Shown one piece after another: positions 10,706-22,750 of a stretch of 64,000 nt of DNA. A program made the translations under genes and the position numbers. Source of the stretch: Adiantum capillus-veneris (taxonomy: Eukaryota > Streptophyta > Polypodiopsida > Polypodiales > Pteridaceae); contig CM043946.1 of the NCBI GenBank assembly GCA_014529385.2, forward strand, positions 38,951,558 through 39,015,557, read 5' to 3'. The notes below the pieces were generated by a model. It ran no database searches, was not told where the DNA came from, and saw only the letters and a program-made list of their open reading frames with translations. Every line of letters starts with the position of its first letter. Within the stretch, counting starts at the first letter, position 1.

Positions 10706-11209
10706 TCATTGAAGTTGAGCTCTCTTGGATCCCACCATTTGAGAGATGCGAAGAATTTGTTCACCAGTGATTAGCCTAGCTTTGGTGTGACCATCTTCAG
10801 CTTTGTAGAGTTCATAGGGTTCGATGGCTACCCTCTCAACCACCTTGAGCCTTCTTGCTAGTAGTAGTTGGAGTGCATCACCATATGTAGCCTCTTGCCA
10901 ATACCGCACCCCATTGATGTGTAGCTCCCCCTCCAAAAACTTGTTAATACCCGAGTTTGAGAGTGCTTTCACCACCTGAAGTCGAGGCTTCAAAGGAAGT
11001 GTCTTCACACTAGCCACAAAGCACTCCACACAATTTTTTGACCTAGGGACTTGATGACTACAAGATTTTCCTTGAAGCAAAGAAGGGTGTGTGTAGTTAA
11101 CTCTCTTTACCCGCATACGTGCCGTTTGTCGATAAAGACGCTTCTTTTCTCGAGCTTCTTGGGGAGACCATAGTGGAAGTCTCGGAGAATTTGATGGATC
11201 TTCCTTCAT
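10706..11209 (-). CDS. E1a pre-gag ORF A (167 aa), unknown function
   Basis: The first ORF after the 5' LTR begins with ATG about 50 bases past the LTR. It is basic at its N-terminus (several Arg/Lys between residues 18 and 37), has a few Cys residues in the middle, and a leucine-rich helix-like segment near residues 112-126. I recognise no gag, protease or envelope signature. In E1b the homologous ORF is cut by a TAA at 38089-38091. A, B and C share one frame, so they could be separate products, or pieces of one longer ancestral ORF. Confidence 0.5.
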   Translation of the reverse strand: MKEDPSNSPRLPLWSPQEAREKKRLYRQTARMRVKRVNYTHPSLLQGKSCSHQVPRSKNCVECFVASVKTLPLKPRLQVVKALSNSGINKFLEGELHINGVRYWQEATYGDALQLLLARRLKVVERVAIEPYELYKAEDGHTKARLITGEQILRISQMVGSKRAQLQ

Positions 11210-11240
11210 AGGATTGATAGAGCGCTGCTTGAGAACTCTT

Positions 11241-11254
11241 CCGTGGGGGCACCA
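11241..11254 (-). other. E1a primer binding site
   Basis: Five bases beyond the 5' LTR the minus strand reads TGGTGCCCCCACGG. It starts with TGG, as a site pairing with a tRNA 3' CCA must. E2 shares TTGGTGCCCCCAC at the same place. I could not assign the tRNA from memory. Confidence 0.7.
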
Positions 11255-11259
11255 ATTTA

Positions 11260-12764
<1,505 letters not shown>

Positions 12765-13717
12765 ACAGCAACCATAGACACTTGGGGAAATAGAAGGATG
12801 ACTTGGGTAACACATGAGGGGGATGAAATGCCACCACTCATACCCTTAGATATGCTAGAAGCAATGCAAATAGCTTCTGATGACCTGCAAGATGAAAGTT
12901 TGACTGGCATTGGAACCAATAGCGCCTCACAAGACTATAGCCCACACAAATTGTGGTCAGAATCATAATTGAAATTGACACCGAGGACAAAGAATCTGAG
13001 TTAAATCTTAGTGCAAATGTGGGGACAAACCATTCAGGGCCCAGTGGTAACCTAGATGACAATCTATCCAAGGGAGCAGAAGACACAAGTAGTGATTCAT
13101 CTAGTGACTCTTCACTAGAGATCGACCGTAATCGAGAATTAAACAAGAAGAGTAAGAGATATAAGAGACGAAGATATCGAGAAAATGTGCATGCTAGAAT
13201 AAAAGAAAAGAAATCTACTGCAGAATGGCTTAATTATATAGGGGCATGGGATGCTCATCGAAAGTTGGTAGATAACTGGGGTGAATACCTTCAAAGCGTT
13301 ATGTGGTGTAGTGCACAACCCATTGACATCGCACAACTAGAGGCTACAGAGAAACCAAAGTTGAGCCGTATTGTAAGGAGACAACAAAATTGAGAGTTAG
13401 CTCAACAACAAAAGGAATCGGAAGTGAAATCACAGTCCATAGAACAGCAGGACCCCACAAACTTACACCCTGCACCTGAACATTTCAATTCCTATACCAC
13501 AGAGGAACGTAAGGTTGTGTATACAAAGGCTCAAAGAAAACCTATCAATGGGAGCAATGGAGTCTATGACTGTCCAGCGATAGTCAAGGAAATAGAGTTA
13601 GCAGACCCAGGAGAAGAGTCTAAACCTATTTTCATTGCCCAAGATCTGACACAGACTGAGGAGTGTGTACTTAAAGAACTTCTCAAGGAATTCAGGGATA
13701 TATTTTCATGGACATAA
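12765..13717 (+). pseudogene. O spacer region between protease and reverse transcriptase
   Basis: The frame leaving O's protease at 3566 continues here in register once E1a and one copy of its 4-bp target site are removed. The first segment runs to a stop near 12968. A second ORF covers 12953-13393, with an acidic Ser/Asp-rich stretch followed by a very basic Lys/Arg stretch. A third covers 13424-13717. The last part (I-F-x-W just before a TAA at 13715-13717) is the normal lead-in to Ty3 reverse transcriptase. Several stops make it non-functional. Confidence 0.65.
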
Positions 13718-13727
13718 CATGATATAA

Positions 13728-14760
13728 AAGGTGTTCCACCTTCCGTGGTGCAACACACAGTCCCCATGAATAGCATGGCTAAACCAGTTCAGCAACGACC
13801 CTACCCAATGAATCCTAAATATGCAAAAGTCGTTCAAGAAGATATTGAAAAGCTTGTGGAATGCGGATTTATATACCCTATTGAGCACTCAGAATGGGTG
13901 TCTCCAATAGTGATTTTCCCAAAAAATAATGGGAAACTCAGAGTGTGCGTGGATCTCAAGAAGGTCAATGCCGCCACTAGGAGGGACCATTATCCCTTGC
14001 CATATTCAGAACATGTGCTTAAGAGTTGCAGGAAAGGAAGCTTATAGATTTTTAGATGGGTACTCTGGCTACAATCAAATCACAATTGCGCTGGAGGACC
14101 AAGCTAAAACAACCTTTATAACCGAATTTGGAGTGTTCGCATTTTGTGTTATGGCTTTTGGCTTAACCAATGCCCTTGCTACCTTTCAAAGATTAATAAA
14201 CACTGCTTTTAGAGAATATTTGAGGGAGTTTTGTGAAGCTTTCTTAGATGACCTTTGTGTTTATTCCTCTTAGAAAGAACATCTATCATGCTTACGAAAA
14301 GTGTTTGAGAAGTGTAGATTGTATCGCATCTCCTTAAACCCTTTCAAATGCCAATTTTGGGTTAAACATGGAGTCATTTTAGGGCATATAGTATCCAAAA
14401 ATGGGATTTCCACATATGAGAGCAAAATTCAATCCATTGCTGAATTGCCACCACCTACAAACTATAAAGGAGTTCAAAGGTTCATGGGCCATGTTGGTTA
14501 TTACCAACGGTTTATTTTAAACTTTACCGAGATAGCGCGTTCTTTGTACAAGCTTCTTATTGAGTTCCAATGGACTGCAGAGTATGACCATGCTTATGAG
14601 TCATTGAAAAAGACCTTGACTAGTGCTCCTATTCTACAAGTTCTCGATTGGAATGTGATTTTCCATGTGCATATTGATGCATCTAACTTTGCTATTGGGT
14701 GTGTTCTAGCTCAACCAGGAGAACATAAACGGGACTACCCCATTAGCTTTGCAAGTCGTT
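13728..14760 (+). pseudogene. O reverse transcriptase and first part of RNase H, broken
   Basis: The RT fingers (G-F-I-Y-P-I and W-V-S-P motifs) lie at 13860-13915. A frameshift falls near 14030-14050 and the palm follows, with D-G-Y-S-G-Y at about 14055 and the catalytic F-L-D-D at about 14242. A TAG at 14271-14273 interrupts the frame. The connection (G-Y-Y-Q-R-F) and the start of Ty3 RNase H (I-D-A-S near 14677) follow up to S-F-A-S-R, where E2 is inserted. The protein continues at 24030. All hallmark residues of RT are still visible, but the frame is dead. Confidence 0.85.
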
Positions 14761-14972
14761 GACGGGAGCAAAGCAAACCCCGAACCCCGACGGCCTCTAA
14801 AACACCGGGGACCGAATGGCGCGCTTCGAGCCTGTCATGGTAAAGCAAACAGGGGGCACCACCTAGCTTCAGCGGCTAGGACACAAACAACACACCACCA
14901 TAACAAAGTTTTCATCCAAGAGAGATGGATGCTTGGGAGTAATGATGAAGAAGAAAGGGAATGAGATCAAGT

Positions 14973-15005
<33 letters not shown>

Positions 15006-16378
15006 TGAGGGAGGGAGTATAGCGGCTTAGTACTTAGGCACCACAAAAGGATAGCGAATCCACACACCCTTCACACATACACAAGATCACTCCAAACACA
15101 AGACTAGGTGGCGATTCCGCACACCTAACATGGGCAAAACATTGCAAGAAAACATACTTACAAAACCTCAAGCTTTATTTAGAGAATAAGGCGATGAAAT
15201 GGGGAGCATAGGGTAGGGGAATGAGAAGGGAGAGCGTGGTAGAGAACATGGCGGATAGGTGGGAGTTGATGGCGAAGACTCGCACGAGGGTTATGGCCAT
15301 CATCCTTCATTTAGTTTCCCTTCATCTTCCATAGCCCAAGGGTGTAGAGGTCATGCTCAAGACGAGCATGGTGATTGCGGTGATGGTGACGGTGTGGGTG
15401 TGTGTGTGTGCACTAGGCACACACAGTGCATAGTGTACTCTTTGGTGATGGTGTGTGTTTAGGGTGATGGTGACCCCTCTTTATATAGGGGAGGAGGGGG
15501 GAGAAATTATAGAACTTAGAAATGAAGAAATCATTATCTACATAGCCCATGTGACCGTGGGCCCCACTTGTCTGGCTGTGTGTATATGTGCCAGAACAGA
15601 AGTCTCATGAGAGAGAGACTAAGAGAGAGAGATGGGTTGATGAAAAAAAGTGAGAGGTGACATGGAGACTAAAGTAATTACAAGAGGGGAGAGAGGGGAG
15701 TGTGTTCAGAGGTGAATCTGTGTGCAGATGTGTGTGAATACAAGAAAAATCAGGTAACCACAGGGTGGGGAGAGGGGAGTGTGTTCAGAGGTGAATCTGT
15801 GTGCAGATGTGTGTGAATACAAGAAAAATCAGGTAACCACAGGGTGGGGATGGGTCTATGGGCACCTTTTTCAATGAAACTGAGTGTGTGTGAGTGTGGG
15901 GGAGGTTATTTAGCTACAAGACAAGAGACATGGCGCCCTTTAGAGAGAGAGGGGGGTATTTGGGGCATGGGATATGATAGGAGAGAGAAAGGGGGGGTGG
16001 GGTATACTATTTTGGAAGATAGGGTAAGTTGCATGTGAGTTAGGGTGCATTATTGGTGAGAGGTGGGGTAGCTTGAGGGGAGAGAGAAAGGAGAAGGGAC
16101 AAGGGGAAGAGAGAGGGGGTTGACCTTTTGAGTGGAGGAGAGGAAAAGGGACACACGGCGGGGCAACAATGAAGAAAAAGGAGGCAAGGTGGGGATGGGC
16201 TACCCCGCAGGCATGAGGTGGCCTATTTTACCTTTCTTATATATTTACATAATCATACTTTATTTTTTTCTTACTTTTTCCAATGCCTTTTATCACTCCC
16301 TCCCTAAGAGGGGGTTTTCATGGGGTGGGGACGAGAGAAGAGGGTTATGGGAGCTTGGCTTGTGAAAAGCCCCCATCA
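14761..16378 (-). repeat. E2 3' LTR (1618 bp) with internal duplication
   Basis: It matches 22495-24025 but is longer, mainly because a ~77-bp segment around 15690-15845 is present twice in tandem. The other LTR has one copy. It holds a sense CT tract (14965-15005 on + as GA) and GT runs. Confidence 0.93.
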
Positions 16379-16396
16379 TTAGCCCTCCCCTTTTGG
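16379..16396 (-). other. E2 polypurine tract
   Basis: The minus strand reads AAAAGGGGAGGGCTAA directly before the 3' LTR. Confidence 0.85.
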
Positions 16397-16406
16397 CTAG
16401 AGGCAT

Positions 16407-18287
16407 TCATGTCTCTAGCTCATCTGTTTGATCATTATCGTCGGAGGTGGCGGCTGATGGTGTGTCCTCATCTGGAATGTCAATAGGTGGAGCCTGGTCA
16501 AATCGAAGAAAATAAGGTTTAAGTCGCCAACCATTTACGCTGGTTTTATGAAGTTTTCCATCAGCCTCCATTAGCTGGTAGCTTCCATTGGCATACTTTT
16601 TCCTGACGATGAAAGGACCTTCCCATCGGAGTAGGAGTTTCTTATCCTTGCGCGTGTCGAAGCGATTGTCGTAGCGGAGCACCAACATTCCTTTCTTCAA
16701 TTCTTTTTTCCGGAGATGCTCGTTAAAGCTAAGCCGTCTATGCTCTGCTTGTGCTGCATAATGATTTATTGCTTCTTCTCTGTCCAGCTGCAGTCTTTCC
16801 AAGTTGATGATGCGATCTCTCAAATGCATGTTGGGTTGTTGAAGTTGGCTTGCCATTACTCTGAGACTTTGTAGTTGCACTTCAATGGGCAAGATTGCTT
16901 CCTTACCAAATACTAGATGATACGGTGTGAATCCCAAGGATGTACGAAATGAAGTTCTGTAGGCCCATAAAGCTAGTAGTAGATACTTATCCCAGTCTCC
17001 GGGATGATTGTTTACCTGCTTGGTAATAATTTTTGAAACCATTCCATTTACCTTTTCAACTAAGCCATTACATTGAGGGTAATATGGTGAAGAGTGTCTC
17101 CTTGTAATGCCCAGTTTCTGCATTAATTCTCCTACCAAGTCTGCTCTGAAACCTGGCCCTCTATCAGAGATGATCTCTAAAGGTGTGCCAAACCTAGAGC
17201 ATATGTGCTCGTAGATAAATTTAGCTACCTCTACCGCTGTGATTCTAGTGGTGGCTGTAGCCTCTGCCCATCTAGTCATGTAGTCGACCCCCATGATAAT
17301 GTAGAATTTTCCTGAGTTGGCCCTAGGTAATGGCCCAATGGCATCGATACCCCATTTTTCAAATGGGCTATATGAGAGAATAGGTGTCTGTGGTTCAGGC
17401 ATAAGTGACCTAGTGCCGGCCTTTTGACAGAACTTACACGTTTTGCACCAGTGGTGTACATCACGGTTGAGGCTAGGCCATATGAAGCCTGCCTGCAAGA
17501 TTTTCCTACTTGTTATGTCTAGGGCAAAGTGACCACCACAAACCCCGTCGTGACAACTAGCGATTACTCCCGTGATTTCCTGAGAGAGAGGGACCTTCCT
17601 GAGTATTTGGTCCTTACCCTTATAGTACAAACCGTCATTGATGAGTCGATACCTTGTGGCCTTCCGCGTCAGCCATTGCTTCTGTCCCTTTGTTAAATCT
17701 GATGGGCATTCTCCTGTTTCCAAAAAATGCATGATGTCAGGCAAGGCATCACTGCCTTGAAATAGAGGGAGCTTTAGCTTTATTGCTCCAACCACCACTT
17801 CTTGTAGTCTTTCACTTGCTAGGGCATCTGCTTCTTGGTTTTGAGCCCTTGGGATATGGTGTATTTGAACTTCTTCAAACTTACCCAACAAGGTTTTTAC
17901 ACCACTTAAGTGAGTCCTTAAACTAGGATTCTTGCATTTCCATGCTCCATTTACTTGCCTTACCAGAAGTAGAGCATCCCGAAATACATTAAGGCGTTGT
18001 ACACCTTGTGAGACGCACCATTGTAGACCCTTGGTTAGTGCTGCATACTCAGCTTCATTGTTAGAATGTGAATCTAACAATTGGCCCAACAAAAATACCT
18101 TTGTCCCTTTGTCATCAAAGACCACTATGCCTGCAGCTGCTTTGTCAGACGCTCGCTTGTAGGCTCCATCAAAGTAGAGAGAGTATGCTCCTTCTACCAT
18201 CGGTGGTACTGGAGGTAATCGGACTTCTCCTCCCTTAGATTTCTTCTCCTTCCCTTCAAAGACTTGGTAGGTCATGAGTCCCCCCAA
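16407..18287 (-). CDS. E2 second RNase H plus integrase (626 codons)
   Basis: The layout equals E1's: Y-F-D-G-A, N-N-E-A-E-Y, F-R-D-A and E-A-D-A-L-A of the plant-type RNase H, then a zinc region with C-K-T-C-K-F-C. The integrase core has W-G-I-D, S-D-R-G and an N-G-L-V-E-K catalytic Glu, and the C-terminal module has G-P-F-I-V and N-G-S-Y. The reading frame is uninterrupted. It has an extra acidic tail of about 30 residues (rich in Asp, Glu, Thr, Ser) not seen in E1. At the 5' end a ~40-bp tandem duplication (about 18254-18329) breaks the junction with the upstream RNase H, so in the ancestor this was part of one longer polyprotein. Confidence 0.88.
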   Translation of the reverse strand: MGGLMTYQVFEGKEKKSKGGEVRLPPVPPMVEGAYSLYFDGAYKRASDKAAAGIVVFDDKGTKVFLLGQLLDSHSNNEAEYAALTKGLQWCVSQGVQRLNVFRDALLLVRQVNGAWKCKNPSLRTHLSGVKTLLGKFEEVQIHHIPRAQNQEADALASERLQEVVVGAIKLKLPLFQGSDALPDIMHFLETGECPSDLTKGQKQWLTRKATRYRLINDGLYYKGKDQILRKVPLSQEITGVIASCHDGVCGGHFALDITSRKILQAGFIWPSLNRDVHHWCKTCKFCQKAGTRSLMPEPQTPILSYSPFEKWGIDAIGPLPRANSGKFYIIMGVDYMTRWAEATATTRITAVEVAKFIYEHICSRFGTPLEIISDRGPGFRADLVGELMQKLGITRRHSSPYYPQCNGLVEKVNGMVSKIITKQVNNHPGDWDKYLLLALWAYRTSFRTSLGFTPYHLVFGKEAILPIEVQLQSLRVMASQLQQPNMHLRDRIINLERLQLDREEAINHYAAQAEHRRLSFNEHLRKKELKKGMLVLRYDNRFDTRKDKKLLLRWEGPFIVRKKYANGSYQLMEADGKLHKTSVNGWRLKPYFLRFDQAPPIDIPDEDTPSAATSDDNDQTDELET

Positions 18288-19871
18288 ACTTGCCCTTCAA
18301 GGACTTGGTAGGTCATGAGTCCCCCCAAACTTGCCCTAGCAGACACATCCATGTGTTGTACAACATAGGGAAATATTTCATCCGTGGTTAGAATCACAAA
18401 TTGCTTAGGCAGAAAATATGACCTAAACTTTGTAGTTGCAAATCTAAGAGCTAGGACGAAGTGTTCCACATGGGTGAAACCTTTCTCTCCTGTTGTCATC
18501 ATTCGACTAGAGAAGTAGATTGGCCTCATGAAAGATGTCTTCGTATCCTTTTGGAGTAGCACATCCCCCAATGAGTCATCACCAACACTTGAGGTGACAT
18601 AGAATTTTTCATCCCACTTAGGTGGTGAGATAGTTGGTGCCGAGTGGCTAAGACCTCCTTTACCTTGTTGTAGTGATGTTCGCTTTCCCCGTCCCAAGTG
18701 AAAGTTGATCTTTGAGTGAGTTGTTGCAGTGGTAGAACAAGTTGTGATAGTAGATGTATGAATCTACTTAAGTACCTCACCTTCTATAGAAAAGAGACCA
18801 GTTGACGTGCGGTCATTGGTGAAGGTAGGGCTATGAGTGCGGACACCTTACCTGGGTCGGCGTTGATACCTCTTGCTGAAATTTCATGGCCTAGTAGAAT
18901 GACTTTACTCTCCCCAATGTGACATTTATCCACATTTAATTGCCCACCTAGGCTCTGCAACCTGGCCAAACCTTCAGTTACCTTTTCTAAATGTGAAATA
19001 CGGGAGCTATATATACAAAAATCATCAATGAACACTCTTATGGATGTTCCAAAGAACGGTTGAAAAACATATGTGACATATCTTTGGAATGTGGCAGGTG
19101 CATTTGTGAGACCAAATGGCATAACCCTGTATGCAAAACAACCCCATGGCGTGATAAAAGTGGTTTTTAGCTGATCTTCCAAGGCTATGCATATTCGAAA
19201 GTATCCAGAATAACCATCACAGATGGTATAGCATTCAAAACCCGCTACTTCATTAGAATTTCCTCCAAGAAAGGGAGAGGAAAGTGGTCTCTCTTTGTAG
19301 CTGCATTTAGTGGTTTGTAGTCAACACAGACCCTCCACTTACCATTCTTTTTAGGCGTCACCACTACGGGTGACACCCATTCTGAGTTTTCTACAGGATA
19401 GATGAATCCCGCCTCCAGCAGTTTCCTTACCTTGGCCAAGAGTGCCTTTTCTTGTATGACCCCCAGTCATCGTAGCTTTTTCACAACTGGTTTTACCCCT
19501 TCCTTCAGCTTAATATGATGTTCCACCACTGTAATGCCTGTGATTCTTTCATAGTTGTCAATGAACAGGTTAGGAAATCCCATCAACATTTGCAAAAAAC
19601 TATCTTTCTCCTCAAGTGTTAATTCCGTAGACAACATACCCTTCAACCTACTTCCTCCTAGGCCAAGTGATTTGCTCTCCTCTTCATTGGGTTGCCCTTT
19701 TGGTGATGGATCACCAGTTGTGCTTACCCTTTGTGGATCCTTCATAATGATACCCATCACATCAATGGAACTGTCACTTTCGTCGATGGATGTGGTCTCC
19801 TCCTCAGATATGGAAGATTCGCTAGTGGTTTCATCTGTCGATGTTTCCAGACATTTGCTTCTGCTTGCCAA
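18272..19871 (-). pseudogene. E2 reverse transcriptase and first RNase H, broken
   Basis: Fragments in three frames give an acidic Ser-rich pre-RT stretch (19871-19467), RT fingers (19439-19245) and RT palm with F-I-D-D (19182-18784). The thumb/connection (18780-18526) and canonical RNase H (18697-18272) follow. They align in order with the intact E1a polyprotein. At least three frameshifts and one stop separate them. Confidence 0.85.
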
Positions 19872-21636
19872 TCCTCATGTCGTAGTAGATTGTCTTCCCT
19901 TTCTTACCAGTCATGCATAGAAGGCTAGTACCCCAGTCCTGTTTTGCCTTCATGGCCATCAACCATGGCCTTCCCAAAATTAGTGGATAGCCCTCCCCCT
20001 TAGTAGGCATTACAAAAACATCTACCTCTACCTCAGTGTTGAAAGCTTTGATTTTCACGGCACTTACCACACCCACACACTTTACTTTTGCGTTGTTTGC
20101 CATCTTTGCCTTGCATGGAGAAGGCCTGTCAACCTCGAGCCCTAATCGAAGCATCATAGCTTTGCTCATTACACAGATTTGTGCACCTCCATCAATGTAG
20201 GTGTTTCCAACCCTCTTTCCTTTTATGTTTACGTCAACAATTGGAAGGATGTCATCCATGTTGCATCCCGAAATTGCTCCGGCTACCTTTGTTTTGGAGC
20301 GTCTTGTACTTACCATTTTAGACCATTGTCGCCTTACTTTAGGTACAAGATGTAGCAGTTGTGGCCATGTAATCTTTGGTCCTTGCTCTGCCACATCCAA
20401 TGTTAGATCATAGGGCTTAGAACTTTCCCCTAGCTGGAAGTCGGTGATGCCCAATTTCCGTCGTGGCCTGGATGGCCTCTTGCTAGTATCTCCTCTCATG
20501 CTTCTCTCATCATCTGATTCTGTAGCTTTCTCCCTCCTAGCTCTTTTCACAGTCATGGATTCAAGTGGTTCTAAAAAGGTTACCTTCTCCTTACCCTTGT
20601 CCCTCTCCTTTGCTCTGGGTGGATCCACTACTACGGCTTTTCCTTTCTCTTCTAGCCTTATGATGTTTACAGGGCGATCAGGTGGTGGGGCTGGTGGAAG
20701 AGGTGGAATGGATGCTTGTAGTGGTGTCTAGGGTGGACGTATAATTTGTGTTGGTGGGGTTGGTGCTCGGGGTGGGGGTGTTCTTTCTCTAGGGGGTGAC
20801 AATTGGTTCCTCCTACCTCCTCTATCATAGTTTTGTCGTGGTTTGGGACAGTAGTACATACCGTGACCGTCTTCTCCGCAGTTGTAGCAATGATACTCCC
20901 TGTTTTGCCGTCGTGCTCTTCCAGGGTCTTGATCTCTTTCTTGACTCCTTCCTTGTTGTATTAAGTAGACAGAAAAATTCTGCAGTTGGTCAGTAATATG
21001 GGCCAACATATCTTGTTGGTCATCTCTTACCCCAAGAGCCGGTGGTGGTGGTGGAATGGTGGTTGTCGTAGTTGCTGGTCGACATGATGTTGCTATTTCT
21101 GTTGACTCGGTTTCTTTGGCTTTCATTCGCAGCTTCTTGTCCTTAAGGCGAGCAATCTCAACGGCTAACTCGTACGTAGCCGGGAATCTACCTTTCACCT
21201 TCTCCTTGAGAAGCGGCCATAAGCCATGCGTGAACTGATCTTTTTTTAGAAAATCGGGTGCAGCTTCCCCCCTTGCCAGTGACTCAACCCACCGTTCCCA
21301 CAAATCCACAAATTTGGACTCATAGGTGGCATATTCTAAAAGACCCTCCTACTTCAAGTCTCTCAACTTGTCCCACAACTTTTCTGAAGTGGTACCTCCC
21401 CCAAAGCGCCTCTTAAAAGCGGTTTTTAAGGGTTCTCAGTCATCCTTGGTTGCTTGTGGAAGTGCATTGTACCATGATCTAGCTTCTAGCTTCATGAGAT
21501 GCTTAAAGATTCTAACCCGGGATTCATCCGTATCTTTGTTGCTCACTACACATGTTACTTCAAAGTCATCTAGGAAGTCTCTTACCAAATCCTCCCCCTT
21601 CTTTCCTTTAAATGTTGGAAATGCTACACTTGCCAT
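19831..21636 (-). pseudogene. E2 gag and protease, broken by in-frame stops
   Basis: The gag ATG is at 21636, matching the M-A-x-x-A-F-P start of E1. The gag core is interrupted by stops near 21436 and 21350, and another stop at 20728 separates gag from the protease part, all in one frame. The zinc knuckle C-Y-N-C-G-E-D-G-H (CX2CX4HX4C) is at about 20860-20905. The protease active site reads D-G-G-A (about 20195) instead of the D-S-G-A of E1. L-I-L-G-R-P follows at about 19985. Confidence 0.83.
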
Positions 21637-21719
21637 GATTACTGAGAGAGAGCTAGAAAGACACACTGCTTAACTTGCAAAAGTTTTTTTCTTCTTTACA
21701 AGGAGGCGTGTATACCCTC

Positions 21720-21938
21720 TTATACTAGGACATAGATTAAAACTTCAAATGGTACATTACCTTGTACCAAAGGTAGGACAAATGGTTGATCTGATGCCAG
21801 AACCTCAAAACATCGCTCCCCACCCAGCATGGTGTCAATGGCGTGCTGGTAGTGAGCCTTCAAATCCAGTATCACCTTGATTGAGCGTACACGTGTTGGT
21901 ATGTGTGATCTGTCTTGAGGTAGGTTGTACTGATTCAT
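21720..21938 (-). CDS. E2 pre-gag small ORF, homologue of E1 ORF C (72 aa)
   Basis: The ORF starts with ATG and lies just upstream of gag, the place held by ORF C in E1. Its C-terminal half (G-x-x-R-x-x-E-V-x-A-S-x-x-P-F-x-L-P-L, then F-E-V-L-I-Y-V-L) aligns without gaps to ORF C of E1. The rest is strongly diverged. E1 and E2 are clearly different families, so the retained pattern suggests constraint. Function unknown. Confidence 0.55.
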   Translation of the reverse strand: MNQYNLPQDRSHIPTRVRSIKVILDLKAHYQHAIDTMLGGERCFEVLASDQPFVLPLVQGNVPFEVLIYVLV

Positions 21939-21955
21939 GTGAAGCTTAGAGGTGC

Positions 21956-22392
21956 TTAGTCACTGTCCAAGCTTGTGGGAGAGGGTGGTGTTCTTTCTTG
22001 AAACAAACTCAGTAGATCCCTAGTTTCTCTAGTGAGAGTGTGAGCCAATGATTCCGTTATCTGTGCTGCAGCATCAGGTGCGACTTGAAAACTGACTGTG
22101 ATAATTACCTCGGTGACTTGAGTTACCCGATTCTCAAAGTAGAATAGTGTTGATTCTCTATTATGTAGAGCTCCTTCCATTTTGTTGTTGTGGGTTGGTT
22201 GTAGGTTGCGGACATGGTTTCGACCTTCTCCTTCTTCTTCTTGGCACTTGGCCTATGTATATCCACTGGGTTTGGCGTGTTGGTTGATTCTCCCACTACA
22301 AATCTATTACCCTTACGCCTTGCACTCGAGCTTCGATGGAGATGCGGAGTTCGTCTAGTTGTGCTCGGAGCTCTTCTTCTTCTGTCGTCCAA
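21956..22392 (-). other. E2 leader with two overlapping small ORFs
   Basis: Between the primer site and ORF C the minus strand holds an 89-codon Arg/Lys-rich ORF (22392-22123) and an overlapping 74-codon ORF (22180-21956) in another frame. They occupy the position of A and B in E1. I see no convincing similarity to A or B and recognise no domain. They may be decayed remnants. Confidence 0.35.
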
Positions 22393-22478
22393 TTAGCAAA
22401 TCCCGCTAGCCATTCATCCATTCACAATAGTTTAGGGGTTTCAGTCTTGTAAACTGAAGGGTTTCATGAAAAGATCCT

Positions 22479-22492
22479 CGGTGGGGGCACCA
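22479..22492 (-). other. E2 primer binding site
   Basis: The minus strand reads TGGTGCCCCCACCG two bases past the 5' LTR. It shares 12 bases from TGG with the site of E1. Confidence 0.7.
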
Positions 22493-22494
22493 AA

Positions 22495-22704
22495 TGACGG
22501 GAGCAAAGCAAACCCCGAACCCCGACGGCCTCTAAAATACCAAGGACCGAATGGCGCGCCTCGAGCCTGTCATGGTAAAGCAAACAGGGGGCACCACCTA
22601 GCTTCAGCGGCTAGGATGCAAACAACACACCACCATAACAAATTTTTCATCCAAGAGAGATGGATGCTTGGGAGTAATGATGAAGAGGAAAGGGAATGAG
22701 ATCA

Positions 22705-22750
<46 letters not shown>

